64,000 nucleotides of DNA from Pseudocitrobacter corydidari (lineage in GTDB: Bacteria; Pseudomonadota; Gammaproteobacteria; Enterobacterales; Enterobacteriaceae): NCBI RefSeq assembly GCF_021172065.1, contig NZ_CP087880.1, positions 1,712,583-1,776,582 of the forward strand. The letters run 5' to 3'. A program made the position numbers and the translations under genes. This document shows, one piece after another, positions 51,769 through 62,645 of this stretch (position 1 is the first letter of the stretch; the number at the start of each line of letters is the position of its first letter). A model generated the notes under the pieces. The model did no database searches. It was given only the letters and a program-made list of their open reading frames with translations, and had not been told where the DNA came from.

Positions 51769-52722
51769 TTAAAAACGAACCAGTGCAGAGCCCCAGGTGA
51801 ACCCGCCACCAAAGGCTTCCAGCAGCACCAGCTGCCCGCGCTTAATACGACCATCGCGCACGGCTTCATCAAATGCGCACGGCACAGAGGCCGCGGAGGT
51901 ATTGCCGTGACGATCAAGTGTCACCACGACGTTGTCCATTGGCATGCCGAGTTTTCTCGCCGTTGCGCTGATGATGCGCAGGTTGGCCTGATGCGGCACT
52001 AACCAGTCGAGTTCAGCACGGTCAAGATTGTTGGCCGCCAGCGTCTCTTCGACGATGTGTGCCAGTTCAGTGACCGCAACCTTGAACACTTCGTTCCCGG
52101 CCATAGTCAGATAAATGGAATTTTCTGGATTAACGCGATCGGCGTTAGGCAGCGTCAGCAGGTCGCCATAGCTTCCGTCTGCGTGCAGGTGGGTGGAGAT
52201 GATTCCCTGTTCTTCGGACTGGCCAAGAACCACGGCACCCGCGCCGTCACCGAAAATAATGATCGTGCCGCGATCGGTAGGATCGCAGGTACGCGCCAGC
52301 ACATCAGAGCCGATCACCAGCGCATTTTTAACCGCACCGGATTTAACATACTGGTCCGCTACGCTCAGGGCGTAGGTGAAACCCGCACAGGCCGCAGCGA
52401 CGTCAAACGCCGGGCAGCCTTTGATGCCTAACATGCTCTGAATTTGGCAGGCAGCGCTTGGGAAAGCGTGCGTTGCAGAGGTGGTAGCAACAACGATCAA
52501 GCCGATATCGTTTTTATCCACGCCCGCCATTTCCAGCGCGCGCTGAGCGGCTTCAAAGCCCATTGTTGCAACGGATTCATCCGGGCCTGCAATACGGCGT
52601 TCACGGATACCTGTGCGCGTGACAATCCACTCGTCAGTCGTATCCACCATTTTTTCCAGGTCGGCGTTCGTACGCACTTGCTTGGGCAGATAACTGCCGG
52701 TACCAATAATCTTCGTATACAT
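51769..52722 (-). CDS. fabH: 3-oxoacyl-ACP synthase III FabH
   Basis: A 317-residue enzyme that starts fatty acid synthesis by condensing acetyl-CoA with malonyl-ACP. Catalytic residues: Cys in DVAAACAGF, His in VPHQANLRI and Asn in [10 protein letters not shown]. The length matches E. coli. It lies between plsX and fabD in the same transcript. Confidence 0.97.
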   Translation of the reverse strand: MYTKIIGTGSYLPKQVRTNADLEKMVDTTDEWIVTRTGIRERRIAGPDESVATMGFEAAQRALEMAGVDKNDIGLIVVATTSATHAFPSAACQIQSMLGIKGCPAFDVAAACAGFTYALSVADQYVKSGAVKNALVIGSDVLARTCDPTDRGTIIIFGDGAGAVVLGQSEEQGIISTHLHADGSYGDLLTLPNADRVNPENSIYLTMAGNEVFKVAVTELAHIVEETLAANNLDRAELDWLVPHQANLRIISATARKLGMPMDNVVVTLDRHGNTSAASVPCAFDEAVRDGRIKRGQLVLLEAFGGGFTWGSALVRF

Positions 52723-52782
52723 GTACGCTCAATCTTATCCGGTAATATACCCATCAGCCTGGCACATCAGCACGTCGCACGC

Positions 52783-53841
52783 TTACTTTGCGTCGCCGTC
52801 CTGCGGCTTAAAACCAGCCGGGTATAACAATTCCAGGCGAGCGGCAATCCGCTGAGGGACTTGTCGCTGCACCGCCTGCACTGCCTGTTCGATCGCCACG
52901 CAAAATGCGCGTTGATTCGCCGCACCATGACTCTTAATCACCGTGCCGCGTAATCCTAACAGACAGGCACCATTATACTGGTCGGGGTTGAGGTGACTGA
53001 ATCGCCGGGTCAGACTTTTTTGTAACCAACGTTTTAATAAAATCAGCCACCACGCCGTTTTTTTCCCCTCGCCCTGCGATTTCAGCAGCGAAAGGAACAT
53101 TCTGACAACCCCTTCCATGGTTTTTAGCGTGACGTTACCTGTAAACCCGTCACAAACCAAAACATCTGTTTTCCCGGTCAGCAATTCGTTCGCTTCCAGG
53201 TAGCCAATATAGTTCAGAGACGGCAATGTTTTTAGTCTCTGTGAAGCATCGCGAATGCTGTCCAGCCCTTTCGTCTCTTCTTCACCGATGTTTAGCAGCG
53301 CCACGCGAGGGTTTTCAATGCCAACCACTTCTTCCGCGAGCACCGAGCCCATCACCGCAAACTGAACCAACATTGTGCTATCACAATCAACGTTAGCGCC
53401 CAGATCGAGCACCACCGTTTTCCCCTTCTGCTGATGCGGTAATACCGTCACCAGCGCCGGGCGCTCAATCCCCTGTAGCGGTTTGAGCAGTAATTTTGCC
53501 AGCCCCATCAGCGCGCCGGTATTCCCGGCGCTGACACAGGCCTCGGCTCGCCCTTCTTTCACAAGCTCCAGCGCCACACGCATCGATGTTCCGCGACTGT
53601 TGCGGATGGCGTGCGAAGGCCGGGCATCACTGGCAATAACTGACTGGGCAGGGATGATCTGCAGACGAGAACGTGTCTCAAAATCAGCTTTGGCGAGTAA
53701 TGGCGTAATGTCGTCGGGGTTACCGACCAGAAGAAGTGTGAGTTGCGAATAGGAATTCAGTGCCTGCAGTGCTGCAGGCACTGTCACGGTAGGGCCAAAA
53801 TCTCCCCCCATGACATCTAACGCCAGGGTTAGATGTGTCAA
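52783..53841 (-). CDS. plsX: Phosphate acyltransferase PlsX
   Basis: A 352-residue enzyme that makes acyl-phosphate from acyl-ACP for phospholipid synthesis. [12 protein letters not shown] opens the fold; the family stretches [10 protein letters not shown] and [10 protein letters not shown] are present. I chose TTG at 53841 (TTG-ACA-CAT), which matches the TTG start of the E. coli gene; a longer frame to 53895 lacks support. Rare TTG use here may hold down translation. Confidence 0.93.
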   Translation of the reverse strand: MTHLTLALDVMGGDFGPTVTVPAALQALNSYSQLTLLLVGNPDDITPLLAKADFETRSRLQIIPAQSVIASDARPSHAIRNSRGTSMRVALELVKEGRAEACVSAGNTGALMGLAKLLLKPLQGIERPALVTVLPHQQKGKTVVLDLGANVDCDSTMLVQFAVMGSVLAEEVVGIENPRVALLNIGEEETKGLDSIRDASQRLKTLPSLNYIGYLEANELLTGKTDVLVCDGFTGNVTLKTMEGVVRMFLSLLKSQGEGKKTAWWLILLKRWLQKSLTRRFSHLNPDQYNGACLLGLRGTVIKSHGAANQRAFCVAIEQAVQAVQRQVPQRIAARLELLYPAGFKPQDGDAK

Positions 53842-53869
53842 GGTTATCGTCGCCGCTCGGTTTGGGAAT

Positions 53870-53919
53870 CCCCGTTTACACGGGGAATGCCTCACTAAGC
53901 TTCACCACGCTTTCGCGTG
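53870..53919 (-). other. Two intercistronic hairpins between rpmF and plsX
   Basis: CCCCGT/ACGGGG (53870-53885, loop TTAC) and CACGC/GCGTG (53906-53919, loop TTTC) fill the 79-base gap. No T-run follows, so they look like RNA processing or stability elements rather than a full terminator. Confidence 0.5.
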
Positions 53920-53920
53920 A

Positions 53921-54106
<186 letters not shown>

Positions 54107-54110
54107 TCAA

Positions 54111-54632
54111 TTACTTACGCTTTAAGCTGGCTAATACGGCAAATGGGTTTGGCTTCTGCGCCTCTTCAGGCAATTCACCAAAGACCATGTCCGCCTCGGA
54201 CACTTCACAGTGTTCAGAATCATGCACCGGAACCACTGGCAAGGCGAGGATGATTTCATCTTCAACCACCGCCAGCAGATCGATTTCACCGAAGTCGTTA
54301 ACCTCAATCGGCTCATACGCTTCCGGGAGTGCTTCAATCTGATCATCATTTTTGACCGGACTGAAACAATACTTTGTGTAAACCTGATGAGTAAACGGTT
54401 TCCCGCAACGCTGACATTCCAGCGATACCGTTACCTTCGCATCACCGGTCAGAACCGCGAGGCGTTGGTTATCGATAGCGAAGGACATCTCGCATTCTAC
54501 ATCACTGTCTACACTGACTACGGACGCGGCGACGCGCTCCGCTTGATCGGGGGTATAAATACCCTGGTAATCAAGGCGTTTTTGAGCCGTACGAACCGGG
54601 TCGAGAGTCAGGGGTAATTTTACCTTTTGCAT
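54111..54632 (-). CDS. yceD: YceD family protein (DUF177), 23S rRNA accumulation protein
   Basis: A 173-residue acidic protein, the E. coli length, with a zinc-ribbon-like Cys pair (ECQRCGKPF). YceD homologues are needed for normal 23S rRNA levels in plants and bacteria; the molecular role is unclear. It is cotranscribed with rpmF 16 bases downstream and opens the rpmF-plsX-fab row. Confidence 0.92.
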   Translation of the reverse strand: MQKVKLPLTLDPVRTAQKRLDYQGIYTPDQAERVAASVVSVDSDVECEMSFAIDNQRLAVLTGDAKVTVSLECQRCGKPFTHQVYTKYCFSPVKNDDQIEALPEAYEPIEVNDFGEIDLLAVVEDEIILALPVVPVHDSEHCEVSEADMVFGELPEEAQKPNPFAVLASLKRK

Positions 54633-54673
54633 AGGGCGCGCATATTAACTTTGTAACGTCATAGAGTCAAAGA

Positions 54674-54698
54674 AAAAGGCAGCCTCAGGTTGCCTTTT
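54674..54698. ncRNA. Possible SraB-type small RNA region with terminator-like hairpin
   Basis: The 142-base gap between divergent yceD and yceF holds an AAAAGGCA / TGCCTTTT stem, extended by three inner pairs, with A- and T-runs at its ends. E. coli has a small RNA, SraB, in this same gap. A hairpin of this type between two divergent genes has no other obvious use, so a short RNA is likely, but I cannot confirm sequence identity to SraB. Confidence 0.35.
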
Positions 54699-54774
54699 GC
54701 CAATAATTCGCACACATTGCGGCGTGTAGTTTAAAATGTCGCAATCTAATTCGCCAGAGTTTACCTAAAAAAAT

Positions 54775-55359
54775 ATGCCTGAACTTATTTTAGCCTCAAC
54801 CTCGCCATACCGTCGTTTGCTGTTAGAGAAACTTGGCATCCCTTTCACCTGTGCTTCGCCGGAAGTCGATGAACTGCCGCTGCCCGCCGAAACGCCGCGC
54901 CATCTGGTGCTACGTCTGGCGCAGGCGAAAGCGCAGGCCCTGGCTGAGCGTTTTCCACATCACCTGATTATTGGTTCTGACCAGGTTTGCGTGCTGGATG
55001 GCGAAATAACCGGCAAACCGCACACGGAAGAAAACGCGCGTAAACAATTAAAGAAAGCCAGTGGCAATATTGTGACCTTTTACACAGGCCTGGCGCTTTA
55101 TAATTCTGTTAATGGCCAGTTACAAACTGAATGCGAACCTTTTGACGTCCATTTTCGTCACCTGACTGAGCAAGAAATAAACCATTACGTGCAGAAAGAG
55201 AGCCCGCTAAATTGCGCTGGCAGCTTTAAGAGCGAGGGATTAGGTATCGCGCTGTTTGAACGCCTCGAAGGGCGCGACCCGAACACGCTGGTCGGGCTGC
55301 CGCTGATTGCGCTGTGTCAGATGCTGCGCCGGGAAGGGTTTAATCCGTTAAGTATGTAG
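54775..55359 (+). CDS. yceF: 7-methyl-GTP pyrophosphatase YceF (Maf family)
   Basis: A 194-residue Maf/HAM1-type nucleotide pyrophosphatase. [31 protein letters not shown] and the SFKSEGLG loop are present. E. coli YceF prefers m7GTP and is thought to keep modified nucleotides out of RNA. It is divergent from yceD and convergent with rluC. Confidence 0.94.
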   Translation: MPELILASTSPYRRLLLEKLGIPFTCASPEVDELPLPAETPRHLVLRLAQAKAQALAERFPHHLIIGSDQVCVLDGEITGKPHTEENARKQLKKASGNIVTFYTGLALYNSVNGQLQTECEPFDVHFRHLTEQEINHYVQKESPLNCAGSFKSEGLGIALFERLEGRDPNTLVGLPLIALCQMLRREGFNPLSM

Positions 55360-55377
55360 GCCGACCATCATAGACAG

Positions 55378-55406
55378 GAAGGGCAGCCTGACGCTGCCCT
55401 TCTTTT
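55378..55406. terminator. Terminator between yceF and rluC
   Basis: A 10-bp stem (GAAGGGCAGC / GCTGCCCTTC) with TTTTATTT after it on the plus strand. It lies between convergent genes; the rluC stop is at its edge. Confidence 0.82.
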
Positions 55407-56364
55407 ATTTGATATTCCGCAGCACCTGCAAACAACGCTTCAGCGCGTTATCCATTGGCGCCTCTACGCGCATCACTTCGCCCGTGCCTGGATGAGTGAA
55501 TTTTAACGCCGCCGCATGCAGGAACAGACGTTTCAGCCCGGTACCCGCTTCGGTGAGCTGCTGATCGAATTCGCGGTCGCCGTAGCGATCGTCAAAGGCA
55601 ATCGGATGACCTGCATGAAGGGTATGCACACGAATCTGGTGTGTACGCCCCGTCACCGGGCTACAGCGCACCAGCGTGGCGAACGCATAGCGCTCTTCCA
55701 CTTTAAAACGCGTTTCCGACGGTTTCCCTTCCTGGCTGACGCGCACAATACGCTCGCCGCTTTGCAGAATATTTTTCAGCAATGGCGCCTGCACCGCTTT
55801 CACGTGCGATTGCCACTGACCGCGCACCAGCGCCAGATAATCTTTCTGCATCCCTTTTTCACGCAGCTGTTCATGCAGCGAACGCAGCGCAGAACGTTTT
55901 TTTGCCACCAGCAGCACGCCGGAGGTATCGCGGTCAAGACGGTGCACCAGTTCCAGGAAGCGCGCTTCCGGGCGCAGCGCGCGCAGGCCTTCAATCACGC
56001 CGAAGCTCAAACCGCTGCCGCCGTGCACCGCCGTACCGGATGGCTTATTCAGCACCAGAATGTGTTCATCTTCATAAAGGATAACGTCGCTCAGCGCGGC
56101 CACTTTTTGCAGATGCGGTGACACGGCGTCTTCTTCGCGTTCCGCGACGCGCACCGGCGGGATACGCACTTCATCGCCCGCTTCCAGTTTGTATTCGGGT
56201 TTGATGCGTTTTTTGTTCACCCGCACTTCGCCCTTGCGCAGGATGCGGTAAATCATACTCTTTGGCACGCCCTTCAGTTGGGTGCGCAAAAAGTTATCAA
56301 TTCGTTGCCCGGCTTCGTCAGCACTAATGGCAACCATTTTTACGGTCGGAGTCTCAGTTTTCAT
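55405..56364 (-). CDS. rluC: 23S rRNA pseudouridine synthase RluC
   Basis: A 319-residue enzyme making pseudouridines 955, 2504 and 2580 of 23S rRNA. It has an N-terminal S4 domain (about residues 20-80, GQRIDNFLRTQLKG) and the RluA-type catalytic motif HRLDRDTSGVLL. ATG at 56364 (MKTETPTVK) matches the E. coli length; the frame continues to 56451 but the extra 29 residues have no support. It is divergent from rne. Confidence 0.96.
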   Translation of the reverse strand: MKTETPTVKMVAISADEAGQRIDNFLRTQLKGVPKSMIYRILRKGEVRVNKKRIKPEYKLEAGDEVRIPPVRVAEREEDAVSPHLQKVAALSDVILYEDEHILVLNKPSGTAVHGGSGLSFGVIEGLRALRPEARFLELVHRLDRDTSGVLLVAKKRSALRSLHEQLREKGMQKDYLALVRGQWQSHVKAVQAPLLKNILQSGERIVRVSQEGKPSETRFKVEERYAFATLVRCSPVTGRTHQIRVHTLHAGHPIAFDDRYGDREFDQQLTEAGTGLKRLFLHAAALKFTHPGTGEVMRVEAPMDNALKRCLQVLRNIK

Positions 56365-56721
56365 GGTGGGCGATTCTAAATATCCCCGCTCGATAGCGCC
56401 ACTCATTTTTCTGTGCTTATACTCTTCATAGTTCGTGTAGATATTTGTCATTGCCCTGACTCATGGTCTTCTTCACCGATCGCATTGATTGTTATTAGAG
56501 CAATCTCAACGAGCAAGTGAAAAAACTGTGATTAACCGGGTGATAAAAGGTGAAAGTCAACTTGCTATAACAAGGTTAGCAAGGAATAATGAAGACGTTT
56601 TCCGTGTTCATCTTGTTAGTGCAAGGAATTAAACGGAATGACCAGTTTTGTCTGTCCGATCATCCACGCAGCAATGGCGTAAGACGTATTGATCTTTCAG
56701 ACAGTTAGCGGGCTGCGGGTT

Positions 56722-57082
56722 GCAGTCCTTACCGGTAGATACTTTACTGGATTTCACCCAACAGAATGACGGCAAGCCGGGCGTCCACGGAAGCTTACCT
56801 AAGTCAAAGCAACTGGGGTAAGCAGGCGAAGCCACGCGTCTGTTGAGCGAATGACGATGAGTATAAATGGAATCTTCTCTGGAGAGTTATCCCAGGCTGT
56901 TCCCCTGATAATTGCGCTGTGTTTCCGTTTGAAATACAGGCTACCGACACTCTGCGCCTCTTAAGCGAGCGACAACCGTGAGGTTGGCGACGTGAACAGT
57001 CACGAGGCCATCGGTTTACCCCGGAAAGGTATCACTCTGCTCGCAGCTTAGTCGTCAATGTAAGAATAATGAGTAAGTTACG
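56722..57082 (+). promoter_or_regulatory. Long rne 5' leader used in autoregulation
   Basis: There is a 718-base gap between rluC and rne (56365-57082). In E. coli the main rne transcript begins about 361 bases before the ATG and the leader's stem-loops let RNase E cut its own mRNA. Here the equivalent stretch is present, with hairpins such as CAACC-GTGA-GGTTG (56973-56986) and segments that look like E. coli (GTTTCCGTTTGAAA). The exact start shown is taken by analogy. The rest of the gap holds the rluC promoter side and no convincing gene. Confidence 0.6.
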
Positions 57083-60000
57083 ATGAAAAGAATGTTAATC
57101 AACGCAACTCAGCAGGAAGAGTTGCGTGTCGCCCTCGTTGATGGGCAGCGTCTGTATGATCTGGATATCGAAAGCCCAGGTCATGAACAGAAAAAAGCGA
57201 ACATCTACAAAGGCAAAATTACCCGCATTGAACCGAGTCTTGAAGCAGCGTTTGTCGATTACGGCGCTGAACGTCACGGTTTCCTCCCCCTCAAAGAAAT
57301 TGCCCGCGAATACTTCCCTGCTAACTACAGCGCACATGGCCGTCCGAACATCAAAGACGTGCTGCGTGAAGGTCAGGAAGTGATTGTTCAGATTGATAAA
57401 GAAGAACGCGGCAATAAAGGCGCTGCGCTGACCACCTTTATCAGCCTGGCGGGCAGTTATCTGGTGCTGATGCCGAACAACCCGCGTGCGGGCGGTATCT
57501 CTCGCCGTATCGAAGGCGACGATCGCACCGAACTGAAAGAAGCGCTGGCAAGCCTTGAGCTGCCGGATGGCATGGGGCTTATCGTTCGCACCGCAGGCGT
57601 TGGCAAATCTGCCGAAGCATTGCAGTGGGATTTAAGCTTCCGCCTGAAACACTGGGAAGCCATCAAAAAAGCCGCTGAAAGCCGCCCTGCGCCGTTCCTG
57701 ATTCACCAGGAAAGCAACGTTATCGTGCGTGCCTTCCGCGACTACCTGCGCCAGGACATCGGCGAAATCCTGATCGATAACCCGAAAGTGCTGGAGCTGG
57801 CTCGCCAGCATATCTCCGCGCTGGGCCGTCCGGATTTCAGCAGCAAAATTAAACTGTACACCGGCGAAATCCCGCTGTTCAGTCATTACCAAATTGAATC
57901 GCAGATCGAATCCGCATTCCAGCGTGAAGTTCGTCTGCCGTCCGGTGGTTCTATCGTTATTGATAGCACCGAAGCGCTGACCGCTATCGACATCAACTCT
58001 GCGCGCGCCACCCGCGGCGGCGATATCGAAGAAACCGCGTTCAATACCAACCTTGAAGCCGCCGATGAAATTGCCCGCCAGCTGCGCCTGCGCGACCTGG
58101 GCGGTCTGATTGTTATCGACTTCATTGATATGACGCCGGTACGCCACCAGCGCGCGGTAGAAAACCGTCTGCGTGAAGCGGTGCGTCAGGACCGTGCGCG
58201 TATCCAAATCAGCCACATCTCTCGCTTTGGTCTGCTGGAAATGTCGCGTCAGCGTCTGAGCCCTTCACTGGGTGAATCCAGCCATCACGTCTGCCCGCGC
58301 TGCTCCGGTACCGGTACCGTGCGTGACAATGAATCCATGGCTCTCTCTATTCTGCGTCTGATTGAAGAAGAAGCGCTGAAAGAGAACACCAAAGAGGTTC
58401 ACGCCATCGTCCCTGTGCCGATTGCGTCTTATCTGTTGAACGAAAAACGTGCCGCTGTGAGCGCCATTGAAACCCGTCAGGGTGGCGATGTTCGCTGCAT
58501 CATCGTGCCGAACGATCAGATGGAAACGCCGCACTATCATGTCCTGCGCGTGCGTAAAGGTGAAGAGACCTCAACCCTGAGCTATCTGCTGCCGAAACTG
58601 CACGAAGAAGAGATGGCGCTGCCGTCTGAAGATGAGCCTGCTGAGCGCAAACTGCCTGAGCAACCTGCTCTCGCCACCTTCGTGATGCCGGAAGTACCAC
58701 CTGCGCCAACGGCTGAAAAACCGGCTGTTTCCGCACCGACCGCTGTCAAAACGGCCACTGTCGCTGCCCCTGCCGCTCCGGGCCTGCTGTCTCGCTTCTT
58801 CAGCGCACTGAAAAACCTGTTTGGCGGTAGCGAAGAGCCCGTTGTTGAGCCGCAGCCGGAGAAGAAAGAAGAGAAACCTGCTCGCCAGCAGGAGCGCCGC
58901 AAGCCGCGTCAAAACAACCGTCGCGATCGTAATGACCGCAACGACCGAGGCGATCGTGGCGAGCGCAACGACCGTCGCGACAACAACCGTGGCGATAACG
59001 AAGGACGCGAAGCCCGCGAGCCGCGTGAAAACCGCGAAGGTCGTGAAGACAACCGTCGCAACCGTCGCGAAAAACCGCAGCAAAATACGGAAACGCGCGA
59101 CAACCGTCAGCAGAACATCGTTGAAGATGGCGATAAAGCGAAATCCCGCGATGAGCAGCAGCCGCGCCGTGAACGTAACCGTCGTCGTAATAACGACGAA
59201 AAACGTCAGGCACAGCAGGAAGCGAAACCGCAGGTTCGTGAAGATATCGTTGCCGACGACAATGCGCAGGATGAACGCGTTCAGACCATGCCGCGTCGTA
59301 AGCAACGTCAGCTGACGCAGAAAATCCGCATTGAAACAGCGGAAGAAACGGCGGCACGCGAAACCTTCGAAGACGATATCCCGCAGGAAACTGCCGCACC
59401 GCGTACCGAGCTGGCGAAAGTCGATCTGCCTGCTGTCGTTGAAAGCGCACCGGTTCAGGCCGAGCACGATGACAACGGCGAAGCACGTGATGCCGCGGGT
59501 ATGCCGCGTCGTTCACGCCGTTCCCCGCGTCATCTGCGCGTGAGCGGTCAGCGTCGTCGTCGCTATCGTGACGAGCGTTATCCGACCCAGACTCCGATGC
59601 CGCTGACCGTAGCGTGCGCATCGCCGGAACTGGCGTCAGGTAAAGTGTGGATCCGTTACCCGGTAACCCGTCCGCAGGATCAGGTTGTTGAAGAACAGCG
59701 CGAGCAGGACGTCGTGGTTCAGGAAACCGTTGAGCAGGTTGTTGCGCCAGTCGCCGCCGCTGAACCGGTGGTTGCTGAAACGGTTGCTGAAACCATCGTT
59801 GCCGAAGCACCTGTTGCCCCGGTAGAAACCGTTGAACCTGTGGCCCAGCCGCAGCCAGTTGCTGAAATCGTTGAGCCGGTGGTTGAAACCAGCCATCCGG
59901 AAGTGATTGAAGCGCCGGTGGCTGAACAGCCGCAAATCATCGCCGAAGAAGACGTTGTGGTTGCACAGGAAGTGGTTGAAGAAGTGCAGCCTGCCGCAGT

Positions 60001-60319
60001 TGAGCCGGAAGCACCGGTTGCAGAAGTGGTTGCTGAAACCGCTGCGCCGGTAGAAGCGCCAGTGGTCGAAGAAGCACCGGTTGCCGTCGCCAAGCCAGAC
60101 GTAGTGGCTAAGCCTGTTGTCGAAACTGCACCTTCTGCGGCCCATCATGCCAGCGCACCGATGACTCGCGCACCGGCTCCGGCTTATGTGCCTGAAGCAC
60201 CGCGCCACAGCGACTGGGTTCGCCCGGCGTTCGGCTTCGACGGTAAAGGCGCTGCGGGTGGCCATAGCGCAACCCATCAGGCCTCTTCAGGGCCGACACG
60301 CCCACAGCCTGTTGAGTAA
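57083..60319 (+). CDS. rne: Ribonuclease E
   Basis: A 1078-residue endoribonuclease (E. coli 1061), core of the RNA degradosome. N-half: S1 domain (about 39-119), 5' sensor (LIVRTAGVG, Arg169/Thr170), catalytic Asp in AIDINSA and VIDFIDMT, and the Zn-link CPRCSGTG (Cys404/407). C-half is disordered: membrane-binding helix [15 protein letters not shown] (about 570), an Arg/Asn/Asp-rich RNA-binding region (about 600-700), a Val/Glu/Pro/Ala-rich repeat stretch (about 870-1010) and the PNPase-binding end ([14 protein letters not shown]). The extra length is in the low-complexity C-half. A terminator follows. Confidence 0.97.
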   Translation: MKRMLINATQQEELRVALVDGQRLYDLDIESPGHEQKKANIYKGKITRIEPSLEAAFVDYGAERHGFLPLKEIAREYFPANYSAHGRPNIKDVLREGQEVIVQIDKEERGNKGAALTTFISLAGSYLVLMPNNPRAGGISRRIEGDDRTELKEALASLELPDGMGLIVRTAGVGKSAEALQWDLSFRLKHWEAIKKAAESRPAPFLIHQESNVIVRAFRDYLRQDIGEILIDNPKVLELARQHISALGRPDFSSKIKLYTGEIPLFSHYQIESQIESAFQREVRLPSGGSIVIDSTEALTAIDINSARATRGGDIEETAFNTNLEAADEIARQLRLRDLGGLIVIDFIDMTPVRHQRAVENRLREAVRQDRARIQISHISRFGLLEMSRQRLSPSLGESSHHVCPRCSGTGTVRDNESMALSILRLIEEEALKENTKEVHAIVPVPIASYLLNEKRAAVSAIETRQGGDVRCIIVPNDQMETPHYHVLRVRKGEETSTLSYLLPKLHEEEMALPSEDEPAERKLPEQPALATFVMPEVPPAPTAEKPAVSAPTAVKTATVAAPAAPGLLSRFFSALKNLFGGSEEPVVEPQPEKKEEKPARQQERRKPRQNNRRDRNDRNDRGDRGERNDRRDNNRGDNEGREAREPRENREGREDNRRNRREKPQQNTETRDNRQQNIVEDGDKAKSRDEQQPRRERNRRRNNDEKRQAQQEAKPQVREDIVADDNAQDERVQTMPRRKQRQLTQKIRIETAEETAARETFEDDIPQETAAPRTELAKVDLPAVVESAPVQAEHDDNGEARDAAGMPRRSRRSPRHLRVSGQRRRRYRDERYPTQTPMPLTVACASPELASGKVWIRYPVTRPQDQVVEEQREQDVVVQETVEQVVAPVAAAEPVVAETVAETIVAEAPVAPVETVEPVAQPQPVAEIVEPVVETSHPEVIEAPVAEQPQIIAEEDVVVAQEVVEEVQPAAVEPEAPVAEVVAETAAPVEAPVVEEAPVAVAKPDVVAKPVVETAPSAAHHASAPMTRAPAPAYVPEAPRHSDWVRPAFGFDGKGAAGGHSATHQASSGPTRPQPVE

Positions 60320-60336
60320 CTGACACGCTAAAAATC

Positions 60337-60364
60337 AAACCGGCCTCCGTGGCCGGTTTTTTTA
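60337..60364. terminator. rne terminator, shared with the LysR gene
   Basis: A 9-bp stem (AAACCGGCC / GGCCGGTTT) continued by a T-run on the plus strand and preceded by A-rich sequence, between convergent rne and the LysR gene. Confidence 0.87.
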
Positions 60365-61291
60365 TGCTTTTCCCGGTAGCTGCATCCCGGCAATTTTCGG
60401 CATCACGTCGCGCATCAAATCAAGAAATTTACGCAAGCGCGTCGGGTAGTAACGGGCCCACGGATAGACCAGATGAACAGGTAGCGCTGCCGCCTGCCAG
60501 TCAGGTAACAGTTCAACCAGCCGCCCCTGCGCCAGGTCCTCCTCTACCGTCCAGCTTGATACAATGGCGATCCCCAGCCCCGCCAGCGCAGCATTTTTAG
60601 CGACGTAGAGGCTGTCGGTACTCAGACGCGGCACCAGTGAAAACGTCACGCTCTCCTCCTGTCGACGTAGCGTGACATCATGCTGATAGAAGGTACTGAT
60701 CGCAATCCACGGCAATGTGGACATCATCTGCGGATGGGTGATTGTCGGGAATTTTGCTAACAGTTCAGGAGAGGCCACCGTACAGCGCGGCACCTCCGCC
60801 AGCAGTACGGAGACGGTGGCCGGGTCGACTTCCGCCCCAACGCGGATCGCGCAATCAATATTGTCACTCATAAAGTCGACGTTTTTATCGTTGAGCATCC
60901 ACTCGACCGACAATTGCGGATGTTCGGCCAGAAAATCAATCAGCGGCATCAGCAGCTGCTCCTGGCCGAACGCATGCGGCGCGCGCACCCGTAGCGTACC
61001 GACGGGCTGATCGTCCGTGAGCTGTAATTCATCTTCCAGCGCCAGCCAGGCATCCACGACCTGACGCGCATGCTGGTAACAGCGCTCACCATCGTCAGTC
61101 AGTTTCATCGCATGGGTGGAGCGAAGAATCAATTTCGCCCCCAGCAGCGATTCCAGCGACTGTAAACGACGGCTGATGGTGGCCTGCGTAGTCTCCAGCT
61201 GACGGGCGGCAGCCGATAGCGAACCCGATTCGACAATGCGAATAAAGGTCCGCATCAGCTCAACTCTATCTATACGTTCCTGCTTCTTCAT
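60362..61291 (-). CDS. LysR family regulator
   Basis: A 309-residue LysR-type regulator: HTH at about residues 10-68 (FIRIVESGSLSAAARQLETTQATISRRLQSLE), then an inducer-binding domain. The type is close to the DhcR/AaeR-like group that has LRVRAPHAFGQEQL. It is divergent from an MFS gene, so it most likely activates or represses that gene; the inducer is unknown. E. coli has no gene pair here between rne and flgL. Confidence 0.92.
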   Translation of the reverse strand: MKKQERIDRVELMRTFIRIVESGSLSAAARQLETTQATISRRLQSLESLLGAKLILRSTHAMKLTDDGERCYQHARQVVDAWLALEDELQLTDDQPVGTLRVRAPHAFGQEQLLMPLIDFLAEHPQLSVEWMLNDKNVDFMSDNIDCAIRVGAEVDPATVSVLLAEVPRCTVASPELLAKFPTITHPQMMSTLPWIAISTFYQHDVTLRRQEESVTFSLVPRLSTDSLYVAKNAALAGLGIAIVSSWTVEEDLAQGRLVELLPDWQAAALPVHLVYPWARYYPTRLRKFLDLMRDVMPKIAGMQLPGKA

Positions 61292-61303
61292 TGACCACTT
61301 GCC

Positions 61304-61320
61304 TATACGTCAAACGTATA
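61304..61320. promoter_or_regulatory. Inverted-repeat operator between LysR and MFS genes
   Basis: TATACGT-CAA-ACGTATA is a perfect 7-bp inverted repeat, just upstream of the LysR start and 80 bases before the MFS start. A third TATACGT half-site stands at 61271-61277 inside the first LysR codons. Its place and shape fit a LysR-type binding site. Confidence 0.7.
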
Positions 61321-61400
61321 ACTGTTTTACCACCACGCTGGCTACCGCGCCAGCGCGCTTCAGGGAAAAATAGCGCCATACCGAATCTGAGGAATATCTG

Positions 61401-62606
61401 ATGAAAACACATGTTAATCCGGGCTGGCTTATCTTTATCCTTGCGCTCGGCGCAGGGTTTAGCGTCGCCGCCATCTACTACGCCCAGCCGCTGCTGCCGC
61501 TGATGGGCGACACCTTGCATCTGAATGTTGAAGGAATGGGGCTTATCCCTACCCTCACCCAGGCGGGCTACGCACTGGGAATTTTATTCCTGCTGCCGCT
61601 CGGCGACCGTTACGATCGCCGTACGCTAATCCTGTTAAAAAGCGTAATGCTCGCCGTCCTTTTGCTGCTGTGCAGCATGACGCAGCATTTCCATCCGCTG
61701 CTGGTTGTCAGCCTGCTGATCGGCATGGCGGCGACGATGGCACAGGATATCGTGCCTGCCGCCGCCATCCTCGCCCCAGCCGGGAAGCAGGGAAAAATGG
61801 TCGGTACCGTGATGACGGGGTTATTACTGGGAATTTTGCTGTCGCGTACCGTGAGCGGTGTGATTGGCGAACTCTTTGGCTGGCGCGTGGTGTATCAGGC
61901 CGCAGCAGTGAGTATCGCGCTGATTGGCGTGCTGATGTGGCGCGTGCTGCCACGTTTTACCGCGCACTCCAGCCTGAGCTATCCGGCATTAATGGTTTCA
62001 CTGGTGCATCTGTGGCAACGTTATCCGACGTTACGCCGCGCAGCGCTGGCGCAGGGCTTGCTTTCCATTGCCTTCAGCGCGTTCTGGTCCACGCTCGCGG
62101 TCATGCTGCTGGAACATCATCATATGGGCAGCGCCGTCGCCGGTGGTTTCGGGATTGCCGGTGCGGCTGGCGCCCTGGCCGCTCCCCTCGCCGGTGGGCT
62201 GGCAGATAAAGTAGGCGCCGAGAAAGTCACACAGTTAGGTGCGGCACTGGTCACGGTTTCCTTTGCACTGATGTTTATTCTGCCTGTTTTGCCACCGATG
62301 GCCCAACTGACGTTAATCGCCCTCTCCGCCATTGGCTTCGACCTGGGCCTGCAATCAAGCCTGGTTGCGCACCAGAACCTGGTTTATAGCCTGGAACCTC
62401 AGGCGCGCGGTCGCCTGAACGCACTGTTATTTACGGTGGTATTTATTGGCATGGCGCTGGGGTCAGTTCTGGGTAGTCAGCTGTATGCGCTGGCGGGTTG
62501 GGAAGGCGTTGTCGGGCTGGCGACGGTTGCCGGGGGATGCGCGTGGGTGGTTCGTTGGGTGGAAACTCGTCGGCTGCGTCGCACCACTTTACAGGCAGAA
62601 TGTTAA
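61401..62606 (+). CDS. MFS transporter, drug or sugar efflux type
   Basis: A 401-residue carrier with 12 helices. The opening FSVAAIYYAQPLLPLMGD and the motif LGDRYDRRTL (loop 2-3) are typical of the YnfM/AraJ-like efflux carriers. A GAGGAA site precedes the ATG. It is divergent from the LysR gene and should be its target. Substrate unknown; export of a small aromatic or sugar compound is only a guess. Confidence 0.88.
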   Translation: MKTHVNPGWLIFILALGAGFSVAAIYYAQPLLPLMGDTLHLNVEGMGLIPTLTQAGYALGILFLLPLGDRYDRRTLILLKSVMLAVLLLLCSMTQHFHPLLVVSLLIGMAATMAQDIVPAAAILAPAGKQGKMVGTVMTGLLLGILLSRTVSGVIGELFGWRVVYQAAAVSIALIGVLMWRVLPRFTAHSSLSYPALMVSLVHLWQRYPTLRRAALAQGLLSIAFSAFWSTLAVMLLEHHHMGSAVAGGFGIAGAAGALAAPLAGGLADKVGAEKVTQLGAALVTVSFALMFILPVLPPMAQLTLIALSAIGFDLGLQSSLVAHQNLVYSLEPQARGRLNALLFTVVFIGMALGSVLGSQLYALAGWEGVVGLATVAGGCAWVVRWVETRRLRRTTLQAEC

Positions 62607-62612
62607 TTCATA

Positions 62613-62639
62613 GGGCCGGATGATGTACGCATCCGGCCC
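62613..62639. terminator. REP-like hairpin between the MFS gene and flgL
   Basis: A 10-bp stem (GGGCCGGATG / CATCCGGCCC) with a 7-base loop. It has the REP core GCCGGATG and lies between convergent genes, so it can serve as 3'-end stabiliser or terminator. Confidence 0.78.
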
Positions 62640-62645
62640 ATAATC

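Noticed and set aside
56629..56835. 68-codon minus-strand frame in the rne leader region
   Set aside because: It has no family resemblance, and the region fits the structured rne leader.
58571..59810. Long open frames on the minus strand inside rne (298 and 336 codons)
   Set aside because: They are antisense to the Arg/Asp-rich low-complexity tail of RNase E; biased codons there remove stops in other frames. Translations look like no family and lack ribosome binding sites.
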